Shown here: positions 37,400-48,319 of the stretch, piece by piece | How positions within the stretch are numbered: position 1 is the stretch's first letter | Layout: each line of letters opens with the position of its first letter | DNA from: Prinia subflava | Taxonomy: Eukaryota > Chordata > Aves > Passeriformes > Cisticolidae | DNA length: 64,000 nucleotides | Assembly (NCBI RefSeq): GCF_021018805.1 | Contig: NC_086259.1 | Location: 4,464,001 to 4,528,000, forward strand | Reading direction: 5' to 3' | Position numbers and translations under genes: made by a program | Notes under the pieces: model-generated | What the model was told of the DNA's origin: nothing | Database searches by the model: none | Seen by the model: the letters and a program-made list of their open reading frames with translations, nothing else

Positions 37400-38370
37400 C
37401 ACTATAATCATTAATATATCTTTAGAATCACCCAAAATTATCACAAAATCGATGAATTAAGTGTTATTTACTAAGTCAGTGTTTCCTTTTCACCAAGTCC
37501 AAGGAAATTATACTGCAATAGAGCATTTGCCACAGTAACATTTTCATCATAACTAACACAGGCTAATATTCTGTGTAAAATTACTACCATGAATTAACTT
37601 TATGTCTGTAGAAAATGAGATTGTATGTAATTACTGATTTCCATTCACAATAAACTAAGCAAATTATCTTCACAAACATAAATGCACCATAAATTTGTTT
37701 TGAGGCATAATGAAGAAATAAATTTGTGAAAGAAATATGGACTGAATCTGCCAAATTATTGTAAATGATAGCTTCTTTAAAATTAAGGCATGTAATTGCA
37801 ATTGGAAAATGTTATCCTCTTAATGGTTGTATTATTATTTAGGTAGACCAATAATCCTCTTTGCTGATGCCTCATTTCTAAACTATTGGCAGATTTTATG
37901 CATTTTAATATCAAAATGCCATGCAATCTATAAATAGAATGATTTACCATTTGCAGGATTAGGTTTGCCCTAATGAATTCTAGAGGATTTTAAAAATGGG
38001 GATAAAAGTGCTTAGTAGAAAGTCTCACATTTTTTCTGCTCATATTATTTAACTGACTGTGCTCATTCAATAGACAAGATTGTTTTAGCATATGGTTCCC
38101 CAAGTTTAATGTTAATGAGTGAAAATCACCGTACTGAATATGACATTTTAAATCAAATAAAGCAATCAGTTTGATGATGTTTTAACAATTGCACATTACA
38201 TCCTGCAATAAAATTGCAAAGTTAACTTCTTTAAAATGCCACAGAAATTAAAACAGTCGTATTGTTTTAAAGCACCAGTGTTATTTGACATTTCAAAAGC
38301 ATTAAATCCTGTTTGATATGCCCTTTATCTTGTTGATGACCAGGCATTTTAAGACACCATTAAAAATTTC
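37400..38370. other. candidate conserved noncoding element, AT-rich
   Basis: Nearly 1 kb of AT-rich sequence without transposons, microsatellites or long frames. It is dense in words such as TAATTG, CAATAATC, TTATGCATTTTAAT and CATTTAC, which resemble homeodomain and POU binding sites. That pattern is common in deeply conserved regulatory DNA near developmental genes. The call is by appearance only, and simple AT-rich neutral DNA is the alternative. Confidence 0.3.
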
Positions 38371-39033
38371 AGCCACTCTTAGGTGGCCAAGCTTGTAAAA
38401 ATCCTAAAGTTCTGAGGATATTTATTAATGTTAGCAACACAAAAATATTCATCAGTACAAGGTTACTAAAAATGCAGATTACTTCTCTCTCCAAAAATAT
38501 ACTTTTGCTCATAGCTATCATTTTTGTTTGTTTTGGGTTTTTTTCATCTTTGAACAAATCACAACAAATCCCTCCTCCTAGTTGCCATGTAGGGTCAGCT
38601 CAGGAGGACTTGGTTCAGAGAACAACCCGAGTCAGCTGCAGCTGCAGCTTTGTGCACAAGACTTGTAGGAATGTTTTATTAAATGAGAAAAATACACTAT
38701 GGTAGAACCATGCAACACACTGTAGTTAATAATTGACAGAGATACCAAAAGAAGTTTGAGTTGTACCGAGAGGGGGAATTGTGGGGGCTGAAAAAGCAGA
38801 GGACTTCCACAGCGTTGCAATAAGCTTACATACATAGAGGTTTGGAACAGAGTTGAATTTTAGGGCTTGAAATATTTGGAGCGTAGAAAGTTTCTGAGCT
38901 GCAAAAAATCTAAAACAAGCAACCATTGTATGCTGTAAGGTGTACGTGTAGTGTTTAGTGAGGCTTAAGTAGATGCTTGTAAGCTTTCAGCATTTGCCTA
39001 TTGGCTAAAAAACTTTTAAAAGGCCTTGGAACA
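38371..39033. other. unclassified sequence, possibly old retroviral remnant
   Basis: No gene seen. From about 38580 to 39033 the base composition is less AT-biased than the block before it, and it leads directly into the solo LTR. It could be older mobile-element material, but I see no diagnostic LTR ends, primer site or protein motif. Confidence 0.25.
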
Positions 39034-39377
39034 TATGGGGTCTGACAATAGTCAAATAAGAGATTTTCAGGCTTCAGGCACTGGCTTGAGCCTGTGGGCA
39101 TGTAAAGTACAGGGCTTTCTCACTTTGGTCAGGGAAATCATGAGGAGGAATCCAAACAATCCTTGTAGACATCCCACTTCTGACACCTGGTGTTTTTCTA
39201 ACTTGTCATTTACTTGGAAATAACAGTCAGGGGGGTGTTGTTCTAAATGACCAATCATATCCATTGTACCGAAGTGCTGTACAAAAGGAGTGTGCTTCTA
39301 ATAAACCTTTGCTATTTGCCCTCAAAGAAGATTGGATTTTGTGTCGTTCTACCGCCGTCCCTAATCAGGGGACAACA
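39034..39377 (+). mobile_element. solo LTR, older relative of the 46599-51044 element
   Basis: This is collinear with the 335-bp LTRs of the 46.6-51.0 kb element. Shared landmarks are a TCTGACAATAGTC-type start, GGCTTCAGGC, a GGTGTTTTTC block, GACCAATCATAT (CCAAT box at 39251-39255), TTGTACCGAA, the poly(A) signal AATAAA at 39300-39305, and an end ...GGGACAACA. The flanking 6-mers are GGAACA and GTAACA, a target duplication with one mismatch. The terminal TG has become TA. Divergence from the young LTR is substantial, so this is an older or sister-subfamily insertion. Confidence 0.8.
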
Positions 39378-42300
39378 GTAACAAAGAGAACTTTGGCTTC
39401 TGTTGTTATGGCCTGAGTTTTACCATCTTTAATGTCTCTGCCTTCACTGAGACTGATAATGAAATAAACCCCTCGTGGAATGCCTCTAGATCGCCCTGCT
39501 CCTTATCAGTGATTAGATCCAACACCAGGACCCTGGAGCTCTCCAGAGCAGCCAAACACACCCCGCACACAGTGAGACTCCAAAGGTGTCTGAAAACACT
39601 GGACAGAAGGGGGTCACCCTCCAAATCCTCCAAACTGCCTGCTCAGTGCCCGCTCTGTTTATTCCAGGTCCCCAGCTCCTCTCCCTCCCATGCTCCAACC
39701 CTTGGCCCAGCACTGCAGGACTTTTCCCCCTCCCCTCTCCTTCCTGGGAACCCACCCCAGTTTTGCCTTTGGGAGAGGGATCTGTGCAAAGACAAACTGC
39801 AAAACACACAGAGCCAATTCTTCTAAGGCTTTGTTTCTTCCTTGGACAAGTTCAGGTTGGACTTATCTTAAAACAAAATAGAGCTTATTACCAAAATTCT
39901 ATACTTTAGCCAAAGAAGTGAGAGAAGAAAATTATAACCTTTGTTTGCAGTCCCCAAACACCTAAACCACCTTAGAGCAAAGCAAATACTTTATGACTGA
40001 ATTGTGGGGATTCCATTCTTCACTGGGTACCTTGGCAGCACGGCAGGGAATGGGGAGGCTCTCCCCTTCCTCACCACCCACACTGCCAAAGCAAAGCTGC
40101 AGCCAAGCAGGTGCCTGGTGTGGTTTGCACTTTCTCACTCCTATGGGGGCTAAGGCAGCCTCACCACATTCTTCATGCAAAATCAAATGGAGCTGAGTTG
40201 TGGCTGGAAAGCTTTGTTTTGCACCAGATTTTATTTTAATATCTTTTTTTTTTTCAAACAAGCAGAGTTGTAGTGACCTAAAGGTCACTACTGCTCTGTC
40301 GGCAACAGATTCCAAACTGAGAAAAAAGCCATTTCTCAGGCCAACCACAAACCCTTGCCTGATGTTTCAATAATGATGCAAAACACTTTAAAAAGTCAAT
40401 TTTATTTATTTATGCAGCAGCCTCTGAAGTTTAAAATAAGAAAAAAAAGTTATTCTGAAACTTAATGCTAAATATTAAGAATTTTAAAATAAGGCTGTTT
40501 CAGGGGTGGTCCATGAGTGTCACAAAAACCATCAGGTTCTGCACCCAGCTGGTTGTGCTACCTCTCTCCCCTGCAGGACCTTCAGCAGAACATTTCTGCA
40601 GGCAGTGCAAACACACAGGGATTCTAGAGCCCACTTTTTGTGCTGCAGCAGCATCCCAAAGCTGAGCCCTGCTCCCAGCTCTGAATTCCTGCCTTTATCA
40701 ACCAGACAAATACTCCAAGTGGCAACAGCTGAGTTAATGCTCCTGCCACCTCCTCCAGAAAGCAGTGGTAGTAAAACAGCTTGTGCTGAGGTTCCAGCAA
40801 AGTAAATTAGTCTGTAATGAGAAAGTGATTCTCAGTCAACCAGATAATCCAGAGATCTAGTCCTTTGCTGGCTGCCCTAGGCATGAAAAGAGGGTTTGAA
40901 TCCTAAATGAAATCATGAAGTCAGTGTGGGCTTGAATTTTGTTGGGTGGTGATGGAGGAACACAACAGGTAACTGGAGATGATCAGTAACCAACATGAGT
41001 AAAAACAAATAATAACTGCAAACAATCTGAGAAGGACAGGAGTGTGCCACTGAGCAGAACCCACACATTTCCAGCTGTCCAGTGAGAGCAGGCAGAAAGC
41101 TCACTAGACCTGGGAAAAAGAGCCATTTAACCTGCAAGTCCCCATCCTCCTCATCTCATATTAACAGTGTGGTTTGACATTATGTACAAACCACTGAGTG
41201 CTTACTGACATTCCCAGTTTGGCTTTTCCCATCGTGTCCACTCAAATCAGGCTCTGCATGCTGCTGCAGACCTGACAGGGATCTGTGACATGGGGAATAT
41301 CCCTCCCCTACCAAGGGAATGAGGTGGAAAGCCTCTCCATCAGCACTGTGTTTGGGGGCTTTGTGAATAAATTACTCTGATGACAATTCCTAACTCCTTT
41401 ACACAAACCAAATCCAGGTGTTTCAAGCACCGAAATCAGTCTGTGTTTCAGTCTCAACCTCCACGAGCAGAGTGGGCTAAAGATCCAAAAGCTGAAGACA
41501 GAGTAATGCCTGAAGTGCTGTGGGGGAGGAAAAGGTGGTTACCATTGCACTTCTTACTGCCCACCTCTAAAAGGGCAACTAAGGGCTGATTCTGTACTGA
41601 AAACTATTCCTTTACCAAATATTCTAGAAGATTGTACAGTATAATTGATAAGTTAATATTTTCATGGCCTTTGGATTCTGGAATGAAGCTAAGTACTTTA
41701 AAATTGAGCTACTGCTCATAATATGGATATCTCCCCAAGTAATTCAGTCCCAAGCCACATAGTTTCTATTCTACATGTAGGACACACAGATGCCTTGGAG
41801 ACCTCACAGATAACCTCAGTCCTAGAGGGCATCACTGCAGACCACCATGAGTTTCCACAGTTAAATTATATTTTAAGGCAGCACAGAACTATAAAGACTT
41901 CCATGATGTAGAAGAGGAGACAAATATTTTCTTTCAGTGAGGTGTCTGTGAGCATGGCTTAGCTGGATTGATCAGTGAGACCATACCTCCTTTATATCCT
42001 TTTATCTCCATGTCCAAAGTGTGGAAAATGTATTTTGTTCGATATGCAAGGCAGCTGCAGGACTGATCAATTCATTAGAGCTCACAGGGAAGTGCATTTT
42101 CAGGATCAGCAATATCCCAAGAACCAGACCACTGCTCTGCAGTTGTTCCCTGTGCCTCCAGGGGAGGGATGAAGGCAATGCACTCCTGGGTGGAACAGAA
42201 CCCTCCACCCAGGAAATTCACATCCTGCTGCTCTTATTTCAGGCTGCTACAAAACAGGACAGCGAGGGAGAGAAGGTGGGAGACTGCATTACTCAAATGT

Positions 42301-44244
42301 AATGCTTTCCTAGAAGCTTAAGAGTTGTAGTTGTGAATGAAGCAACACTGGGAAAAGGGCTGGAGGGAAGACAAAAAAAATAAATTACAAGAAACAGTTC
42401 TTAGACACAAAAAGCATCTCTTCCACAATGAGCAATGTGACATGAGCTGAGGAGCAGCACTATAGCAGGATATGTCTATCACTCAGGCACAGATCTGTTT
42501 CTAAAGAATATGTAAGAACAGCTGGGAATTTGCTGAGATATTATTAAAAAAACACAACAAAACCCAACAAACACAATAAAACCCAAACAACCCCCTCTCC
42601 CAGTCAAAGCTAAGCAAAAAGACAAACAAAAACTCTACCAAAAATACACAGACACACACATATACCCAGTCTTAGAAGACACAAGCAGTGTCAGGAAAAG
42701 CCACATTAGCAGCATCTGCCAACAAGGAGTTCTTATTTTTCCTTATTACACAACAATCTGGAGTTTAGAAACATCAGCCATAGATTGATAGTGAGGAACT
42801 GAAGTGGAAAAAATGTGTAATATTAGGAAAAACATTCCCAGGGTAACAACATCTGATCTAAGGACTGCATCACAAATGTTTAAAAAAGAGTCCTTCCTAA
42901 TGGTATTAACAGTGCTTTTTTTCCTACAAAATCCAGTGTAAATAAGTGTGGTTGTAAATAAACAGCATCTCTCTCTGATGTTAAAGAATCTTCCCAAGAA
43001 AATTTGCCTTACTGAATGGAAAGCTGGATTTTTACCTATAACAGTTCACAATTACAGTCCAAACTTTCATCTGCCTGGCCTTCTCCACTGCATATATAAA
43101 ATTCAATTTCAAAAGTGAAACAAGACCAAAAAGAGATTGGAGGGAGACATCTCAGAAAGTTAATCCCAGAACATTATCTCATCTCTGGCCCATGATGCAG
43201 ACTCTGATTACATGATCACATATTTATGTCCTCAGCATCTGAGGCTTTCCATCCTGATCAAATAAGTTCCCAAATATCTCAAAGGCACAGCTAAAAAAAC
43301 CTTCCAACTTCATTCAAAGAATTGATAGGATCAAGTAAATGAGGCATTAAAATGACTCTGGTTTTGCAGATCATCACCTCTGCTTCAAATTATGGCCTGA
43401 ATCTGGCAAAAAGCAGCAGCCAGCCATGTGCTGGCTCACCTCCACAGGCATCCTGGCTTTAACAGGAATCCTGGAAAGTTGGTGGCTTCTGACTTGCAAG
43501 TTTGGGAATGCAATCTAGAAATATAGAGCTCTAACCAAAGGGGGATTCAGTATATAAAATAGTTGAGGAACAGTTAAGGAGCCAGGAATGGCTTTGAGGA
43601 ATGCATCTGGTTCATTTCATGTTGGATTCTATTTAGGGAATGAATTAAAGGTTTGATAATAAGCTAGAGAATAAAGATAATGTGAAAAAGTAATCAGTAA
43701 AGTTGTCAGGTTGCAAAACTTCAGCGATTCTCACCCAGGCAAACATCTGGACCCAATGCATGCATATACTCCAATGACTTAAATTTCTCCTCCCCATGCA
43801 GGAGATCCTGATGGAAATTATAAAATTCCCAATTTAACAGGGATACTAAGGGGCAAATAGCTCATTTCAATGCAGAAGATACATTAGGGAGAATTGACTG
43901 CGATAACAAGGAGTATTTCAAAAATAAAAATTATGTTCAGTAATTAGAACATTGAATGAAAGCTGAGAGAAAGAGAACAACTCCTCCACTTAATGCCTAC
44001 ATGGAATTATTATTTCCTTCCAGCTCTATATAGGCACTAGAGTCACAAAACAAAATAAGTTTTAAGAATGAGACAGTTTATACACACAAAAAAATGTCTT
44101 TGTGGTAAGTGCCAACAAAGAACACATTGTACATTAATTGCTGGTCTCTCAGTCCAGACCATCTGTCTGTGGATGTAATGAAGGCTGGCAGCCCTGCTGC
44201 TATTTGCTCAAGAACTAAATTTGTGTCTGAGCTAAACCCTCCTC
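39378..44244. other. unique DNA, no gene seen
   Basis: About 4.9 kb without a recognised exon or transposon. An imperfect palindrome at 40263-40298 is listed separately. An A/C-rich tract lies at about 42543-42600. Confidence 0.5.
40263..40298. promoter_or_regulatory. palindrome with TGACCT/AGGTCA everted half-sites
   Basis: Ten-base perfect arms, GTAGTGACCT and AGGTCACTAC, are separated by AA. They are extended by CAGAG/CTCTG after a 2-base internal mismatch. TGACCT-AA-AGGTCA is an everted repeat of the consensus nuclear-receptor half-site with 2-bp spacing. The sequence shows the palindrome directly; receptor binding is only a possibility. Confidence 0.45.
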
Positions 44245-45390
44245 ACTGCCTTGTTACACCCCCAGCCCGGCTTCAGCAAGCTCAGCTCTGCAAGCCGAGC
44301 TCAGCCAGTCCCCTGAGCCATGGCTGAGCCTGCTAGGCCTGCCTGGAGCAGGGGGATGGGGAGCAGAGCACCCCAGGGACCCTGAGAGCAGAGAGCCCTG
44401 TCCGTGCTCTGCCCTCCAGGGACAGCAGGGCCAGGCTGCCCCCAGCATGCAGGGACACTGCAGGGCTGCAGCTGCAAGCCCAGCTGGGCTGGTGCCCACG
44501 GTGTCGGTGGGAGCTCTGCCTGCACTCACCTCTGTGAGCAGCAGGGGAAATCTGAGTAATCTCAGCCTAAATGCAAAGATAATGAACTACCAGAAAGCTG
44601 GGTAGCAACATTTGTATTAGAACAGCCATAAGTCGTTGTGGTTTGCTCTGCAAGAACGGCAATGTGAGCAAGGGAGAGGTTGCATTTACCAATTATTGTA
44701 AACATGCAAGAGCAGAGCACTGGAGGCAGCTGGGTGGCATTCCCACTGCAGCACCCATGGCAGTGACATGGCACACCCATGGGGACATGGCACATTCACA
44801 CAGGGACGTGGGGCACCCATGCAGGGACATGGGACGCCCACACGGGGACATGGGGCACACCCACACAGGGCTATGGCAAACCCACAGAGCCCATGAGGGA
44901 ATGTCCATCCATGGCAGTGACATGACACACCCACACGGGGACATGGGACACTCACAGGGACATGGGACACCCACACAGGGACATGAGGGAATGTCCATCC
45001 ATGGCAGTGACATGACACACCCACACAGGGACATGGGACACTCACAGGGACATGGCACACCCACAGAGCCCATGAGGGAATGTCCCTGCCTGTACTTTTT
45101 GAGGAGCCAGCACAAGGTGCAGCCCTGGACGTGTTGCCATTCCCGGTGCCCTGTGGTGCCTGCCCAGCCCTGCAGGGTGGTGCAGTGACCCCCAGGCTCA
45201 CTCCCCGTTCCCCAGACACCTCTGGGTGCTGCCCAGGAGGAAGGCTGAGCTGTCCCCGGCGTGTTCCTGCCCTCCAGGCACTGCTGGCAGGGCAGTGGGC
45301 CCAGGCAGGCCCTGTGCACTGGCTGGTGCAGCCAGGCCTCGCTGCGGCTCTGTGGCAGCAGCCCAGGCACTAGTCCTGCTAACGCCATCA
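44245..45390. other. GC-rich block in AT-rich surroundings
   Basis: A region much richer in G and C than its flanks, made of CAGG/CCTG words with the minisatellite at 44745-45090 in its middle. Long frames cross it on both strands (up to 239 codons on the minus strand), but they follow the repeat and the composition. No domain is recognisable. Confidence 0.55.
44745..45090. repeat. GACATGG/CACACCCACA minisatellite with higher-order repeat
   Basis: Tandem array of roughly 17-22-bp units based on GGGACATGGGACACCCACACA. A longer segment starting GAGGGAATGTCCATCCATGG and running through TGACATGACACACCCACA recurs about 80 bp apart, from about 44893 and from about 44987, with a partial third start near 45072. 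The Cys/Pro/His-rich frames of about 180-240 codons are produced by the repeat and are not taken as genes. Confidence 0.9.
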
Positions 45391-46163
45391 GTTTGAGGGT
45401 GTGGGTGGCCAAAAATAAAAGCTATTTTCATATAGATGTAATTCACACAGCTCTCTGAAAGGATGTGGCCATGTTGCTGCAAAGCTGCTCATTGGAAAGC
45501 TGGATTCATCAGTTCCCAGCCTGCTGGGGAAGACTGATTACTTGTCATTATTTTCTGGCTTTAAGACCAACTGGGAGAAGATAGAGGTTCTACAGCTTTC
45601 CAGATTTTTCCCCAGGAAATCTGTCCTGATCGCAGAAAGTTCGGTGTTCTTTTCCTTTTTTTTTTTTTTTTTTTTAATTGTGTTGCCAAATTCTTATGCA
45701 GCACTCAGGTGCTTGGGATTCTAATCAACACACTGACATGGGGAGAAAACATTTTTCACCATTAATTAAAATCCTGAAAAGAACTTGTGACAGATGGAAG
45801 TGATTGAACCTATTGCTATAGGGAAAGGTCAATTCCATTACAATGATTTTTTCACTCCAAAAAATTAATTATTCATTGTTGGAGATACCACTGGAGAGTC
45901 TAAAGAGGATTTTTTCCCCAAAGTCAGAACAAGTGTTCAAAGAGTTCCTATCAGATGGAAAAGACTGTACTCAGACCAAAAACCTGGAGATAAGTTGTTC
46001 TGCTCCATCCATGTGCCTAGAAAAATGCTAACATTTTTTCATTGATTCAAACTGATCTGCTGTAACATCCAACGCTCATTAAATTTCCAGAATTCTGTTC
46101 TAACAGGGGCACAGATTTTGTAAAAATTTGGATGTTTGCCGTTCTATAAACTGGTTTTCATTT
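45391..46163. other. unique AT-rich DNA, no gene seen
   Basis: No gene seen. A T20 run lies at 45656-45675. Confidence 0.55.
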
Positions 46164-46328
46164 CACGGAATCAGAGAGTATCCACAGCTGGATGGGACTC
46201 CCAAGGACCAGCCAGTCCAGCTCCTGTTCCTGCCCAGGACACCCCAACAATCCCACCCCATGCCTGAGAGTGTTGTCCAAACACTCCTGGAGCTTTGGCA
46301 GCCTTGGGGCTGTGACCATTTTCCATGT
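46164..46328 (-). mobile_element. CR1 LINE 3'-end fragment
   Basis: Antisense CR1 terminus with CACGGAATCAGAGAG, CAGCTGGATGGGACTCCCAA, CAGGACACCCCAACAATCCC and a CAGCCTTGGGGCTGTGACCA end. It lies close to, and in opposite orientation to, the CR1 interrupted at 46598. Confidence 0.85.
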
Positions 46329-46451
46329 GGATATTCAGATTTTTTCCTGAAAACAATATGCATATGTACACCTGAGGAGGGAAAAAAGTGTTCATAGCAA
46401 CACTAAAAAAGAGAATTAAACATGGAAGTCAGTACCAAATACTGTGCTCTC

Positions 46452-46598
46452 CAGTTAAGAAGGACAGAGCTACTAGAGAGATCCCAGTGGAGAGCCACTG
46501 AGGTGATTGAGAGACTGGAACCTCTCTTGTACAAGGCAAGGCTGAGAGAGCTGGAACTGGGAGATCTCTTCAATTTCTATAAAAGTCTAAAGGGAGGG
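46452..46598 (+). mobile_element. CR1 LINE, left part, interrupted by the retroviral element
   Basis: Plus-strand CR1 3' region: AAGAAGGACAGAGCTACT, GAGATCCCAGTGGAGAGCC, CAAGGCAAGGCTGAGAGAGC and CTATAAAAGTCTAAAGGGAG. It is collinear with the CR1 continuation that starts after the second LTR at 51045, so the two were one element before insertion. Confidence 0.88.
46593..46598. repeat. target-site duplication GGAGGG (left)
   Basis: The six bases immediately before the 5' LTR are identical to those immediately after the 3' LTR (51045-51050). Six-base duplications are typical of alpha/betaretrovirus-like (ERVK, class II) integration; 4 bp is usual for ERV1 and 5 bp for ERVL. Confidence 0.85.
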
Positions 46599-46933
46599 TG
46601 TGGGCCTGACATTGGTCTGAATTTAGGCTTCAGGCTCTGCTACTGTCTGTGTGAAAGGCAGGCGAACAACTTTCTCATGTTAGCCTGAGAAATCTAAAGG
46701 AGGAATTCAAACAAACCTTGGGAAGTGAGAAACTATCTGCAGGTGGTGTTTTTCCAACATGTTTACTGGAAAGAAATATTTACAAAAGAGTGTAGACGCT
46801 GAATAACCAATCATGTTCTTTGTACCGAACTACTCTATAAAAGTAGAATGTAGAAGAATAAAGTTTGCTCTCATCTTTACCATCATGGAGAGTCATGTTG
46901 TTATTTCTGTGCCGTCCGAAAACCATAGCAACA
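46599..46933 (+). repeat. 5' LTR (335 bp)
   Basis: It starts TGTGGGCCTGAC and ends GCAACA. It contains a CCAAT box (46807-46811), a TATA box TATAAAA (46836-46842) and a poly(A) signal AATAAA (46857-46862) lying just downstream of the TATA box. The signal is therefore expected in U3 immediately before the R region, the same arrangement as in avian leukosis-type LTRs. No difference from the 3' LTR was found in a base-by-base reading. Confidence 0.95.
46836..46842 (+). promoter_or_regulatory. TATA box of the 5' LTR
   Basis: TATAAAA preceded 25-30 bp upstream by CCAAT (46807-46811). It predicts transcription start around 46862-46872, i.e. after the AATAAA at 46857-46862. The same box in the 3' LTR is at 50947-50953. 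Confidence 0.75.
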
Positions 46934-46935
46934 TC

Positions 46936-46949
46936 TGGTGACCTGACGT
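46936..46949 (+). other. primer-binding site, tRNA-Trp-like
   Basis: TGGTGACCTGACGT begins two bases after the LTR end. From established knowledge, the alpharetrovirus primer site complementary to tRNA-Trp starts TGGTGACCCCGACGT. The first eight bases match, and the rest matches with one mismatch and a one-base gap. Other tRNAs ending in GGTCACCA cannot be excluded. Confidence 0.6.
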
Positions 46950-47020
46950 TTCGAAGAAGTTCAGCGCAGCCGGGACTGATTCATGCAGCAAAGCTTGAAA
47001 AATTGCTACCTGCCTCCTCA

Positions 47021-47031
47021 GAGAGGTAAGC
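47021..47031 (+). promoter_or_regulatory. candidate splice donor in the element leader
   Basis: GAGAG followed by GTAAGC at 47026-47031 fits a strong vertebrate 5' splice site, about 90 bp after the LTR. The natural partner would be the polypyrimidine-AG at 50110-50138. Actual use is not shown by sequence. Confidence 0.45.
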
Positions 47032-47639
47032 GAAATATCTCCACATTTTTTCTAAAGAATGCTGGTCCTGCTGACCATGTCAATCCTGCCAAAAGACAGC
47101 AGGTCGGACGGCACCCAGCACAGCTGGACTTTAATTTCTAGAAAAGACAGCCGGGCAGAGGTTCCAGAAAAACCTGGGGAACCCCTCTCCTGAGAGAGGA
47201 CAGCTTGTGCCTTTTCTGACAAAGAGCAGCTGGAATTCTTCGCTGCCGACAGCTTGCCCAGCACTCCCCCGACCTCTTTCGGTTCTGTCTGGCCGAGATC
47301 AAAGCGAGCGTCTGTAAGCCTCTCCTGGCCGGCAGAGACGGCGCTTCCTTGGCTTTTCCTTCTCCTTTCTTCATACCACGGATGGCTGGCAGTGGTTCCT
47401 GCGCTATCATCCACTGCGACTAGTCTGTACCGTGACTTTAAAAGATGCTAGCCCGTCCAAGATACAGCTGGTCGGATTCCGACCCAGAGTGTGACACAAC
47501 GATCCTTTCCTCCTCGGCGTGGCCCAGCATCTGGCCTGCGGACGGGACCGGGATCGAAAACCTTTGATCCCTCTGTATCCTTCTGTGTGTTCAGGGCGAA
47601 AAGTTCACTTTATGAGTGTTTTATGCTTTTAACGTTACC

Positions 47640-48260
47640 TGTGCTTGTTTTATGATTGCCTGTGTGAGTTTAGGGCTTGTCTTTCCTTGTGTCTCTGTGT
47701 TTTAACTTTGTTCTTTCCCTTGCGCGGGGATGGGGGGTGCGGTGAGACAGAGGCATGGCAGCACGGATGCGATCTCCCTGCCTTCTCTCTCTCGCTCGGT
47801 TTTTCTCCCGCCCTGCTCCAGGGCGCTGCAGCGGCTGCAAAATCTCTCTCTCTCGTTTTTCCGTACTCGGTTCCCCCCCTCCCCGCAGGCGCGCGGGTCG
47901 GGCGGGCGCGCAGGTCCCTTCCCCGCGCGGTGCCGCTGAGACGGGCGGCTTGGAGCAGCTTTGCCTCTTCGTCCCCCCCCCTTCCCCTCAGGGCGGTGAG
48001 GGGGGCCACCGGCTCTCCGCTTGAGACAGGCGGCGGCAGGGCGGCGGCGGGCTGAGCCCCGCCGAGCCCCGCTCCGTTGTCCCCTCTCCGTTTCCCCCCT
48101 ATTTCCTTCCGCGTGAATTTGCACAGCAAGTCGTCATAGGAACCGAGGAGCGGTCTCCTCGCTCCTTTTCCCCCTTCCCCCCGCCATGAGCGGCGGGGTT
48201 CGCTCCCCCACTCCTTCCCTGCGGGCCGAGCGGCTGACTGCGAATAGGGCACGAGGAACT
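47640..48260. other. CpG-rich segment inside the retroviral element
   Basis: About 0.6 kb of very GC-rich sequence with many CpG dinucleotides (blocks such as GCGCGCAGGTCCC and GGCGGCAGGGCGGCGGCGGG), unlike any other part of the window. It looks like a CpG-island promoter or 5' UTR. Frames open on both strands (up to 200 codons on the minus strand, Arg/Gly/Ala-rich) because stop codons are rare in GC-rich DNA, and I do not take them as genes. Near its end, ATG at 48186 in CCGCCATGAGC opens a 74-codon frame that runs into the tandem repeat. Confidence 0.8.
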
Positions 48261-48319
48261 TGCCGTTCCTCTAGACAGCGGATAATGCTGTGGGAGTTGC
48301 TTCGCTTGAATTTTTTTTT

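Noticed and set aside
44693..45412. 239-codon minus-strand frame rich in Cys/Pro/His
   Set aside because: Generated by the minisatellite at 44745-45090, with periodic repetition of the same residues; overlapping frames on both strands are open for the same reason.
47650..48252. 200-codon minus-strand frame in the retroviral interior
   Set aside because: It lies wholly in a GC-rich, CpG-rich segment where stop codons are rare. The predicted protein is low-complexity Arg/Gly/Ala/Pro with no domain, and it opposes the element's transcription direction.
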